Assembly: GCF_004341885.1 (NCBI RefSeq)
Contig: NZ_SLVX01000003.1
Span: 391,857 to 455,856, forward strand
Length of the DNA stretch: 64,000 nucleotides
Source: Shinella granuli
Lineage (GTDB): Bacteria; Pseudomonadota; Alphaproteobacteria; Rhizobiales; Rhizobiaceae
Direction of reading: 5' to 3'
Both the position numbers and the translations under genes were made by a program. Position 1 is the first letter of the stretch; every line of letters starts with the position of its first letter. Shown in pieces: positions 52,652 to 61,833 of this stretch. The notes beneath the pieces are model-generated. The model was not told the DNA's origin. It did not search any database and saw only the letters and a list, made by a program, of their open reading frames with translations.

Positions 52652-54179
52652 ATGAAGGCGGTTTTTGTCCTGTTCGATTCCCTCAACCGGCACCTGCTCG
52701 GGCCCTATGGCGGAACACGCATCCCGACGCCGAATTTCGACCGGCTCGCCGCCCGCAGCGTGACCTTCGACAAGCACTATGTCGGCAGCCTGCCCTGCAT
52801 GCCGGCAAGGCGCGACATGCTGACCGGCCGCCTCACCTTCCTGCACCGCAGCTGGGGGCCGCTGGAGCCCTTCGACAATGCCTTCCCGGAAATCCTGCAC
52901 CGGGAGCGCGGCACCTACAGCCATCTGGTGACCGACCATTTCCACTATTGGGAGGACGGCGGGGCGACCTATCACAACCGCTACGATTCCTATGAATTCG
53001 TGCGCGGCCAGGAGGGCGACCGCTGGAAGGCGATGGTGCAGCCGCACTGGGAGCGCCTGCGCGAGAAATACCACGCCCGCCAGTTCAGCGACCAGCGCCG
53101 CTCCTATTTCGGCCAGAACATCATCAACCGCGAGTTCATCAAGGAAGAGAAGGACTTCCCCTCCGTGCGCTGCTTTGCCGAGGGCTTCGACTTCCTCGAC
53201 CGCAACCGCGACGCCGACAACTGGATGCTGCAGATCGAGACCTTCGATCCGCACGAACCCTTCACGGCGCCCGAGCGTTTCAAGGCGCAGTTCGATACCG
53301 GCTGGCAAGGCCCGATCCGCGACTGGCCGCGCTATGGCCGCGTCGACGAGCTGCCGGAGGAATGCGAGGAGCTGCGCGCCAACTACTATGCGGTGGTGGC
53401 GATGTGCGACCACCTGCTCGGCGAATTGCTGGACTATTTCGACCGCCACGAGCTGTGGAAGGACACCGCCCTCGTCGTCACCACCGATCATGGCTTCCTG
53501 CTCGGCGAACACGACTTCTGGGCCAAGAACCGCATGAACCTCTACGAGGAAGTGGCGCATATCCCGCTCTTCCTGCACGACCCGCGCCATGCGGAACGCG
53601 CGGGAAGCCGCTCCGGGGCGCTCACCCAGTCGATCGACCTTGCGGCGACCTTCCTCGACCTCTTCGGCGCCACACCACCGGCCGAGAACGAAGGCTTTTC
53701 GCTTTGCGCCATGGCCGACGGCACAGCGCCGCGCCAGGGCGCCCTGTTCGGCTATTTCGGCGGGGCTGTGAACGTTGCCGATGGCCGATACACCTATCAT
53801 CGCTTCCCGGAGGACCTGTCGCAGCAGGAACTCTATCAGTACACGCTGATGCCGACGCATATCTTCTCGCCGTTCACGCCGGCCGAGCTTGCCTCCGTCG
53901 AACTCTCGCCGCCGCTTGATTTCACCAAGGGCGCGACTCTCCTCAAGGTGCCGGTGATCGAGCGTTCGCCGATGTACAACAACTACGGCCCCGGCGCGCT
54001 GCTCGAATCCGAAACGCGCCTCTACGATCTTGAAAGCGATCCCGGGCAGGAAAAGCCGCTCGCCGATCCCGGTGAGGAGCGGCGCCTTGCAGAACTGATG
54101 GCCCGGCTGATGCAGGCGAACGGCGCGCCGCCCGAAGCCTTTTCACGTTTGGCCTTCGATGCCGTTTCGGGAGAAGACC

Positions 54180-54187
<8 letters not shown>
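52652..54187 (+). CDS. Sulfatase-family hydrolase (sulfatase or phospho/phosphonate-ester hydrolase), cytoplasmic
   Basis: 511 aa beginning MKAVFVLFDSLNRHLLGPYG. The formylglycine signature is C49-M-P-A-R (CxPxR), the Cys-type that needs maturation by a formylglycine-generating enzyme or anaerobic SME. Metal ligands include D9 and the TTDHGFLLGEHDFW segment. No signal peptide is present, so it acts inside the cell on something brought in by the ABC transporter. Family members cleave sulfate esters, phosphodiesters or phosphonate monoesters; the sequence does not decide. The gene sits inside the sugar ABC operon and overlaps the MalK-like gene by 8 bases. Confidence 0.88.
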
Positions 54188-55244
<1,057 letters not shown>

Positions 55245-55656
55245 ACCCGGCACCCCGACCGTCAAGACGGCGCGCCGAAGGCGCTACACCTTCCAGATCC
55301 CGGCTATGAAGTCCGTCTCTGCCTGTCGGCATCTGCCTACAAGGGGGAGAGGGCTGGCAGCCTGCTTTTCCCGCCAATTCTCCCTATGAGAGTGCCGCAG
55401 GTTAAGCCCCTCCCCCTGGTGGGGAGGGGTCTTCAACTCATATCGATTGCCCTGCCGAGCCCAGGACGGAGGCATTGCCGCTGGCGCAGCATGGCTAAGC
55501 CCATCGACCGGTGACGCATTTCGGCACATCTGATAACCAATTGCTTACCCTTTGCGGAGTCGATCGGCGCATACAATCAAGAGTAGGTGGGACCACGCGA
55601 ATGGCTGGGTAAACGTGAGCCCGCTCCATGATGGAGCCGATTCGAGGTGCCATTTC
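55245..55656. other. 412-base intergenic stretch with a GC-rich inverted repeat
   Basis: No convincing gene. It contains a 9-base perfect inverted repeat CCCCTCCCC / GGGGAGGGG with a 5-base loop (55407-55429), preceded by GCATCTGCCTACAAGGGGGA-type sequence that resembles the short intergenic repeat elements scattered in rhizobial genomes. The hairpin may end the MalK-like transcript, but there is no T-run. Right of it (55530-55650) the DNA is A+T-richer and may hold the promoter of the small gene that follows. Confidence 0.5.
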
Positions 55657-55866
55657 ATGCCCATGCAGACCGTTCATCGTCTGACCAACGACCCGACACC
55701 CGCCCAGCGTCTTGCCCGTGCCATCAAGGACATCGACAGGCGACTGGACTGGATCCACCGAAACAACCTGCCCGTTCCCCTGAACGCCTATCGTGCCCGA
55801 CGCATCCTGCACGAGGCGCTTGCCCGTTGTCGCGAGCGCAATAGCATTCTCCCGCCGGCTCGCTGA
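55657..55866 (+). CDS. Small hypothetical protein
   Basis: 69 aa if started at ATG 55657 (GAGG about 10 bases upstream); the frame is open from 55552. Helical and basic: LARAIKDIDRRLDWIHRNNL then YRARRILHEALARCRERNS. It matches no family I know. It stands alone between a carbohydrate operon and a convergent peptide-type transporter. Codon choice is somewhat less G/C-biased than its neighbours. It may be a real orphan gene or a fortuitous frame. Confidence 0.45.
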   Translation: MPMQTVHRLTNDPTPAQRLARAIKDIDRRLDWIHRNNLPVPLNAYRARRILHEALARCRERNSILPPAR

Positions 55867-56045
55867 CGGGAGACACTGCGCGAGCGGATGCGATGCCCAA
55901 GCCGCGCCGGTCGCGCAGGGACCCGGTCGAGCGATACGAGGCGCTCCCGGGTCTTTCCTTTGCAATCAGAACTCAATGCCTGAAGCAGAGCGGGCAGCCA
56001 CGCACCGCACCGCCGAGCCCAACGCGGCACGGCTGAAGGCTCTTT

Positions 56046-56945
56046 TCAGACGGCGAGGACGAAGTGGTTTTCGCCTGCCGTGACGACCTCGCTCTGGTCC
56101 TTCGCCGCGATGCGGCGGACGGCCTCCACCGCGCCGGGGTCGATCCGCGAGGCGGCATCGGAGAAGCGGCACGCCGGATCGGGCACGGCCGACAGCAACA
56201 GCTTCGTATAGGGATGCTGCGGATTGTCGATCACCGCGCCGCAATCGCCCCATTCGACGATCTGGCCGCTATACATGACCGCGATATCCTCCGCGACGTA
56301 GCGGGCGGTGGCGATGTCGTGGGTGATGTAGAGGAGGCCGAGATTGCGCGCCGCCTTCATCTCGTTGAGCAGGTTCAGCACGCCGAGGCGCACCGAGACG
56401 TCCAGCATCGAGGTCGGCTCGTCCGCGACGAGGACCTGCGGGCGGGCCGCGAGCGCGCGGGCGATGTTGACGCGCTGGCGCTGGCCGCCGGACAGTTCGT
56501 GGGGGTATTTCGGGGCGACGATGGCGGGATCGAGCTTGACGCCGGCAAGCTGCTCGAAGACCGCGGCGTCGAGGTCGGCAGATCGGATATCCGGGCGGTG
56601 CAGGCGCAGCGTCCGCTTCAGGTGATAGGCGATGGTGTGCGCCGGGTTGAGCGAGGCGAACGGATCCTGGAAGATCATCTGCACGGCCTGCCGGTAGGTG
56701 GCAAGGTCGCGGCCGCGCCGGCCCGCCGTCGGCTCGCCCTTGAACAGCACGCGGCCGCTCGTCGGCAGGTATTCCAGCATGGCCATGCGCGCGCAGGTCG
56801 TCTTGCCGCTGCCCGATTCCCCGACGATGGCGAGCGCCCGCCCGCTGTGGAGTGCGAAATTGACCGAGCGCGCGGCCCGCACGCCGCCCGTTTCGCTGCC
56901 GAAGGTCTTGCTGACAGTGTCAAAGCGCAGAAGCGGTTCGTTCAT
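56046..56945 (-). CDS. Peptide-type ABC transporter ATP-binding protein (DppF/OppF-like), second system
   Basis: 299 aa. Walker A GESGSGKTT, signature LSGGQRQRVNIARAL, Walker B VLVADEPTSMLD, then ITHDIATARYVAED and the oligo_HPY-type NPQHPYTKLLLSAVPDP. That last block and IFQDPFASLNPAHT are typical of transporters in the opine/oligosaccharide branch of the peptide family. It overlaps the partner ATPase gene by 4 bases and ends the leftward operon. Confidence 0.9.
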   Translation of the reverse strand: MNEPLLRFDTVSKTFGSETGGVRAARSVNFALHSGRALAIVGESGSGKTTCARMAMLEYLPTSGRVLFKGEPTAGRRGRDLATYRQAVQMIFQDPFASLNPAHTIAYHLKRTLRLHRPDIRSADLDAAVFEQLAGVKLDPAIVAPKYPHELSGGQRQRVNIARALAARPQVLVADEPTSMLDVSVRLGVLNLLNEMKAARNLGLLYITHDIATARYVAEDIAVMYSGQIVEWGDCGAVIDNPQHPYTKLLLSAVPDPACRFSDAASRIDPGAVEAVRRIAAKDQSEVVTAGENHFVLAV

Positions 56946-57745
56946 CCGAGCACACCTCCCTTGAGCGAGGGGAACGAGGCCCAGAGCCTCTTCGTATAAT
57001 CGTGTCGCGGCGTGCGGAAGATCGCCTCCGACGGTCCCTGTTCCACCATCCTGCCCGACAGCATGACGCCGATGCGGTCGCAGAACTGCACCATCAGCCC
57101 GAGATCATGGGTGATGAACAGCACGGAAAAGCCGCGCTGGCGGCGCAGTTCGTCGATCCGTTGGAGGATTTCGCGTTGCACCACCACGTCGAGCGCCGTC
57201 GTCGGCTCGTCCATGACGACGAGCTTGGGATCGAGCGCCATGCAGATGGCGATGACGATGCGCTGGCGCATGCCGCCGGAGAACTGGTGCGGATAGTCGC
57301 GCATGCGCTCCGGCCTGATGTCGACGAGCGTCAGCATCTCGGCGGTGCGGTCGCGCGCCTCCTTGCGCGTGCAGCCGGTATGGGTGCGCAGCACATCGTA
57401 GAACTGCTCCTCGATGCGCAGCACCGGGTTCAGCGAGTTCATCGCGCTCTGGAACACCATCGCCACCTCGCGCCAGCGGAAATCGGCGAGCGCCCGTTTG
57501 TCGAGGCCGAGCACGTCGCGGCCGGCAAGGCGGATCTCGCTGCCCTTGCGGATCAGCGCCGGCGGGCCATGCAGCCGGCTGACGGCAAAGGCGATGGTGC
57601 TCTTGCCGCAGCCCGATTCCCCGGCAAGCCCGAAGACCTCCCCCGGCGCGACGTCGAAGGAGACGTCGTCCACCGCACGAAAATCCGTCTCCGCGCCGAT
57701 ATAGTCGATCGTGAGGTTCCTGACGGAAAGCAAGGCGTCGCTCAC
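56942..57745 (-). CDS. Peptide-type ABC transporter ATP-binding protein (DppD/OppD-like), second system
   Basis: 267 aa. Walker A GESGCGKST, signature FSGGMRQRIVIAICM, Walker B LVVMDEPTTALDVVVQ and an HDYTKRLWASFP oligo_HPY-like tail, shorter than usual. It overlaps the permease by 4 bases and the next ATPase by 4 bases. The second ATPase of the importer at 56.0-61.3 kb. Confidence 0.9.
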   Translation of the reverse strand: MSDALLSVRNLTIDYIGAETDFRAVDDVSFDVAPGEVFGLAGESGCGKSTIAFAVSRLHGPPALIRKGSEIRLAGRDVLGLDKRALADFRWREVAMVFQSAMNSLNPVLRIEEQFYDVLRTHTGCTRKEARDRTAEMLTLVDIRPERMRDYPHQFSGGMRQRIVIAICMALDPKLVVMDEPTTALDVVVQREILQRIDELRRQRGFSVLFITHDLGLMVQFCDRIGVMLSGRMVEQGPSEAIFRTPRHDYTKRLWASFPSLKGGVLG

Positions 57746-58632
57746 AGGCGTCCCTCCCCGGATCTGATGAGGCTCGACCAGCGGGCAAGGCGCCCGCCGG
57801 TGCGCAGCCGCGGATTGGCAATCTCATCCACCGCGAAGTTGAGCAGCGACAGACCGATGCCGAGCAGCGCCAGCGCCAGGCACGGCGCAAGGATGTCCCA
57901 CCAGGCGCCGACCGAGAGCGCCGAGGCCTTCTGCGCGTTGTAGAGCATGGTGCCCCAGGAGATGACGTTGGGATCGCCGAGCCCAAGGAACTCCAGTGTC
58001 GCCTCGGTGATGACGGCGAAGATGACGCTGCCGATGAAATTGATGCCGACGATGGAGAAGACGTTCGGGAAGATCTCGAATGCCATGATGCGCCATTGCG
58101 GCTCGCCCATCATCTCGGCGGCCTTCACGAAATCCCGCTGCTTGACGGACAGCGTCTCGGCCCGCGTGACGCGCGCCCCCCAGGCCCAGGAGGTGAGGCC
58201 GAGGATGAGCGCGATCACCATAGGCCCCGCCTGCCCGACGAAGGAGGCGATGACGAGCAGCAGCGGCAGGTTCGGCACGACCAGCACCATGTTGGTGAGG
58301 AAGCTGATCACCTCGTCCGTCTTGCCGCCGCGATAGCCCGCGATGATGCCGAGCGTCGTGCCGACGACGGTGATCAGCAGGCCGGCGGCAAAACCCACGG
58401 CGAGCGAGGTCTGCGCGCCATAGATCAGCCGCGCCCAGACATCCTGCCCGAGGCGGGTCGTGCCGAGGATATGTTCGGCCGAGGGCGGCTGGTGCGGCCG
58501 GCCGGTGCGGCCGGCGGGATTGTATTCCGTGAGCAGCGGCGCGGCGACCGCCACCAGCACGATGAGGAGCACGATGGCAAGGCCGACGAGCGCCTTGCGG
58601 TTGCGGCGAAGGCCGATCAAGAGCTGGCCCAT
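57742..58632 (-). CDS. Peptide-type ABC transporter permease (DppC-like), second system
   Basis: 296 aa from the ATG at 58632, which has GGGGAG 8 bases upstream; a GTG at 58641 inside the preceding gene is in frame but badly placed. DppC blocks GTTRLGQDVWARLIYGAQTSL near residue 75 and RAETLSVKQRDFVKAAEMMGE (EAA loop). About six helices. Confidence 0.9.
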   Translation of the reverse strand: MGQLLIGLRRNRKALVGLAIVLLIVLVAVAAPLLTEYNPAGRTGRPHQPPSAEHILGTTRLGQDVWARLIYGAQTSLAVGFAAGLLITVVGTTLGIIAGYRGGKTDEVISFLTNMVLVVPNLPLLLVIASFVGQAGPMVIALILGLTSWAWGARVTRAETLSVKQRDFVKAAEMMGEPQWRIMAFEIFPNVFSIVGINFIGSVIFAVITEATLEFLGLGDPNVISWGTMLYNAQKASALSVGAWWDILAPCLALALLGIGLSLLNFAVDEIANPRLRTGGRLARWSSLIRSGEGRL

Positions 58633-58633
58633 G

Positions 58634-59614
58634 TCAGCCACTCCCCTTCAGACGCGGGTCGAGCAGAACATAGCTGACATCGACGAGGAAATTGGACACC
58701 AGCATGGCGGCGGTCATGACGAGGAGCTGGCCCTGGATGACCGGATAGTCGCGGGCGAGAATCGCCTGATAGAGCGTGTTGCCAAGGCCCGGATAGTTGA
58801 ACACCACCTCCGTCACCAGCGAGCCGCCGAGCACGGTGCCGAGTGCGATGGCAAGGCTGGAGACCGTCGGCAGCAGCGCATTGCGCGCCGCATACCAGAC
58901 CATGACGCGCCGGTCGGAAAGTCCCTTGGCGCGGGCCATCACCACATAGTCCTGCCCGAGCAGGTTGATCATGTTGTTGCGCATGGTCACGGTGAAGCCG
59001 CCGGTCAGGACGAAGCAGAGCGTGACGAGCGGCAGGATGGCATGATGGGCGACGCTGGCGAAAAAGGCCAGGCTGAAGGACGGATCGAGCGCCGGGTCAT
59101 GTGCATAGCCCGTCGGGAACCAGCCGAGCGTGAAGCCGAAGACGAAGAGCGCGACGAGCGAGGTGACGACCGCGGGAATCGAGGTGGCGAAGATCGCGGA
59201 GACCGACACCACCACGTCGAGCCGGCTGCCCCGCCGCCAGGCGGCGACCATGCCGAGGAAGCTGCCGAGCGCGAAGGAGATCAGCGTCGCCGTGCCGACG
59301 AGACCGACGGTCCACAGAAGCGCCCGCCCGAGCAGGTCCGTCACCGGCAGCGGGAAATATTTCACCGAGACCCCAAGGTCGCCGGTAAAGATGCTGGAGA
59401 GATAGGTGAGGTACTGCTCCCAGAGCGGCCCGTCGACGAAGCCGAAGGTGAGCTTAAGCGCCTCCAGGCTTTCCGGCGGCAGCTCCGAGCCCGCCGAGGA
59501 GAACATCAGCGCCACCGGATCGCCCGGCATCAGGCGCGGCAGGAAGAAGTTGATCGTCGCCGCCGCGATGAAGGCGGCGAGGTAGAACAGGATTCGGCGA
59601 AGCAGGAAGAGCAT
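58634..59614 (-). CDS. Peptide-type ABC transporter permease (DppB-like), second system
   Basis: 326 aa with about six membrane helices. N-terminal FLPRLMPGDPVALMF is the family opening, and the EAA loop reads LLGQDYVVMARAKGLSDRRVMVW. Ends LDPRLKGSG, typical of DppB. Follows the binding-protein gene by about 50 bases. Confidence 0.92.
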   Translation of the reverse strand: MLFLLRRILFYLAAFIAAATINFFLPRLMPGDPVALMFSSAGSELPPESLEALKLTFGFVDGPLWEQYLTYLSSIFTGDLGVSVKYFPLPVTDLLGRALLWTVGLVGTATLISFALGSFLGMVAAWRRGSRLDVVVSVSAIFATSIPAVVTSLVALFVFGFTLGWFPTGYAHDPALDPSFSLAFFASVAHHAILPLVTLCFVLTGGFTVTMRNNMINLLGQDYVVMARAKGLSDRRVMVWYAARNALLPTVSSLAIALGTVLGGSLVTEVVFNYPGLGNTLYQAILARDYPVIQGQLLVMTAAMLVSNFLVDVSYVLLDPRLKGSG

Positions 59615-59665
59615 GGTCTGGAACCGGCGGGGCCTGTCACGGTCCCCGCCTCCTCTGTGGACGGA

Positions 59666-61315
59666 TCACGGAACCGGCTGGAGAGCCAGGAGGTTCAGAA
59701 GACGTGCGCGATTGTTCCTGGTGATCGACGGATTGGCAAAGGGGTTCTCCTTCGTCGACCAGCCGGTGAAGCGGCTCGTATTGTACTGATACCAGTTCGG
59801 ATTGTTGAACACCGGCATCAGCGGCAGGTTCTCCGCGACGATGCGCTGGGCCCTGTTCATGATATCCTTCTGCTTGTCGAGATCGGCCGTGTGGGTGAAC
59901 TCCCCGATCAGCTTTTCGACATCCGCATTGAACCAGCGCTGCGCGGTGAAGCGCGTCTTGCCCTTGTCGGCCTCGGTGAAGGCGCGCTTGTAGGGATAGT
60001 ACGGCGAAGCTGCGGCCGGCAGGCTGTTGATGGCGGCGTCGAACTTGCCGGAGATGAGGTTCTGGCTCCAGACGGCCTCTTCCGGCGTCTCGATCCTCGC
60101 ATCGATGCCGACCGCCTTCATGTTGTCGATGGCGATGTTGACGGTGTCGATCCAGTCGGTCCAGCTCGCCGGAACGATGATCGAGAAGGCGATCTTCGTG
60201 CCATCAGGGTTGTCGCGCATGCCGTCGCCGTCCTTGTCGACATAACCGGCCTCGTCGAGCAGCGCCGCGGCTGCCGCCTCGTCATAGGTCGCGAACTTAC
60301 CGAAATCGGTGGTGACGGACGGATCGGCCCAGGCCTTGTAGAGCTCGCCCATCAGGCCCGGGTCCTCGTTCAGCGTCGGATAGCCGTAGCCGGCGATATC
60401 GACCATGCCCTGCCGGTCGAGCGCCATGGAAACAGCCTGGCGGAACTTCAGGTCGGAAAAGGCCTTGCGATTGTCGGCATTGGCGCTTTCCTGGTTGAAG
60501 ACGAAGGCCACCATGCTGCTCGGCGAATACCAGTAGTGGAAGTGCTCCGGGTTCTTGGCGACATAGACCTTCTCGATATCGGGGATGAAGGAGACGCCCC
60601 AGTCGAGCGTGCCGTCCACCGTCGCGGTCAGGATCTGGTTGTTGTCGGCAAGCTGCGGGAAGCGCATGCAGTCGACCTTCAGGTGCTCGCCGTCCCAGTA
60701 GTTCGGATTGCGGCACTGGTCGTAGGTCTGGCCGGTGAAGCGGGCGATCTCCGTCATCGGACCGCTGCCGACCGGCGTCTCGTTGGAGAAGGTGACGGGA
60801 TCGGCGATGTCCTTCCAGGCATGCTGCGGCACGATAGGGATCTGCACCAGCGTTTCGGCGGCAAGCGAGGTCGGCTCCTTCATGGTGAAGCGCACGGTCT
60901 CGGCATCCGCCACCTCGACACCGTCGATCTGCGTCCAGATGCTGACGAAGTCGAGCGCCGGGAATCTCTTCACGAGATCGAAGCTGAACTTCACGTCCTC
61001 GGCGGTCAGCGGCTGGCCGTCGGACCATTTCAGGCCGGAACGCAGCTTGAAATCGATGCTCTTCAGGTCGTCGGAGAGCGTGAAGCTCTCGGCAAGGCGA
61101 TAGACCGGCTTGTTGCTGTCGAACTGGTTGAAGATGACCAGCGGCTCATAGATGAAATCGAGCGTGCTCTGGCGCGCGGACGTCTGGTTGAAGGGGTTGA
61201 AGTTGCGCACCCACGTCGTCGCGGGCTCGATGTTCACGGTCAGCACGGTCTGGGCAGCCGCGGGCGCGGCGCTCAGCATCAGGGCCGCAACGGCCGTCAG
61301 GGTCTGGAACTTCAT
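59666..61315 (-). CDS. Peptide-type ABC transporter binding protein (SBP_bac_5), probably oligosaccharide-specific
   Basis: 549 aa from the ATG at 61315, with GAGGAG 8 bases upstream; GTG at 61324 is also in frame. Signal peptide MKFQTLTAVAALMLSAAPAAA. SBP_bac_5 motif FKLRSGLKWSDGQPLTAEDVKFSFD is near residue 90. The N-terminal FNPFNQTSARQSTLDFIYEPL and the tryptophan-rich composition resemble the cello/chito-oligosaccharide-binding members. The adjacent GH20 hexosaminidase supports an amino-sugar oligosaccharide ligand; that is inference. Confidence 0.88.
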   Translation of the reverse strand: MKFQTLTAVAALMLSAAPAAAQTVLTVNIEPATTWVRNFNPFNQTSARQSTLDFIYEPLVIFNQFDSNKPVYRLAESFTLSDDLKSIDFKLRSGLKWSDGQPLTAEDVKFSFDLVKRFPALDFVSIWTQIDGVEVADAETVRFTMKEPTSLAAETLVQIPIVPQHAWKDIADPVTFSNETPVGSGPMTEIARFTGQTYDQCRNPNYWDGEHLKVDCMRFPQLADNNQILTATVDGTLDWGVSFIPDIEKVYVAKNPEHFHYWYSPSSMVAFVFNQESANADNRKAFSDLKFRQAVSMALDRQGMVDIAGYGYPTLNEDPGLMGELYKAWADPSVTTDFGKFATYDEAAAAALLDEAGYVDKDGDGMRDNPDGTKIAFSIIVPASWTDWIDTVNIAIDNMKAVGIDARIETPEEAVWSQNLISGKFDAAINSLPAAASPYYPYKRAFTEADKGKTRFTAQRWFNADVEKLIGEFTHTADLDKQKDIMNRAQRIVAENLPLMPVFNNPNWYQYNTSRFTGWSTKENPFANPSITRNNRARLLNLLALQPVP

Positions 61316-61320
61316 ATCGT

Positions 61321-61818
61321 TCACTCCTCTCTTGAACTGTCGGGTTTCGGGCGGCGCAGCATGCCCTCGTAGACGCCCTTGTCCTGCGCGGGGATCGGCA
61401 TCGCGCCGACCGCACCCACATAAAAATCCACCGGTCCGGCATCGCCGATCACCGCATAGGCATACCCGTCGGCCTTGAGTGCGAGGAGCGCGCCCGCAAG
61501 CAGCGCCACGCCCACGCCCCTGCCCCGCGCGTCAGGATGCACGCCCGTCGGCCCGAAGAAGCCGCGCGCCACGATGTCGTGGCAGGCAAAGCCGAGAAGC
61601 CGCCCTTCAGACACCGCAACGAGGCAGGCGACCGGCCGGCGCGAAAAGGCGACGGTCACCTCGCTCGCCCAGTTGTCGGAAAAGTTCTCGCGCACCCAGT
61701 CGACCACGAGCGCCATTTCCGGCGCCAGCGCCGGACGGATCGTGACGCCCTCGACCGGCGGACGCGCCGCAAGCGCCGCGAACTTTTGCGAATGGAGATT
61801 GACGAGAAGATCGGGCAT
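61321..61818 (-). CDS. GNAT-family acetyltransferase
   Basis: 165 aa. The acetyl-CoA-binding core is visible as GPTGVHPDARGRGVGVALLAGAL near residue 90 (the R/Q-x-x-G-x-G/A loop), followed by GDAGPVDFYVGAVGA. Substrate unknown; between a GH20 enzyme gene and an oligosaccharide-type binding protein it may act on a glucosamine derivative. It follows the GH20 gene by 15 bases and precedes the binding protein by 5 bases, so it belongs to the same leftward operon. Confidence 0.85.
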   Translation of the reverse strand: MPDLLVNLHSQKFAALAARPPVEGVTIRPALAPEMALVVDWVRENFSDNWASEVTVAFSRRPVACLVAVSEGRLLGFACHDIVARGFFGPTGVHPDARGRGVGVALLAGALLALKADGYAYAVIGDAGPVDFYVGAVGAMPIPAQDKGVYEGMLRRPKPDSSREE

Positions 61819-61833
61819 CGTTTGCGTTCTCCG

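Noticed and set aside
55407..55429. CCCCTCCCC/GGGGAGGGG hairpin as a firm rho-independent terminator.
   Set aside because: No T-run follows on either strand; listed only as an inverted repeat in the intergenic stretch.
58460..61372. A 970-codon open frame on the plus strand opposite the second peptide-type permease and binding-protein genes.
   Set aside because: It is antisense to clear DppC, DppB and SBP_bac_5 genes, has a repetitive Arg/Asp/Gly/His composition typical of high-GC shadow frames, and shows no domain.
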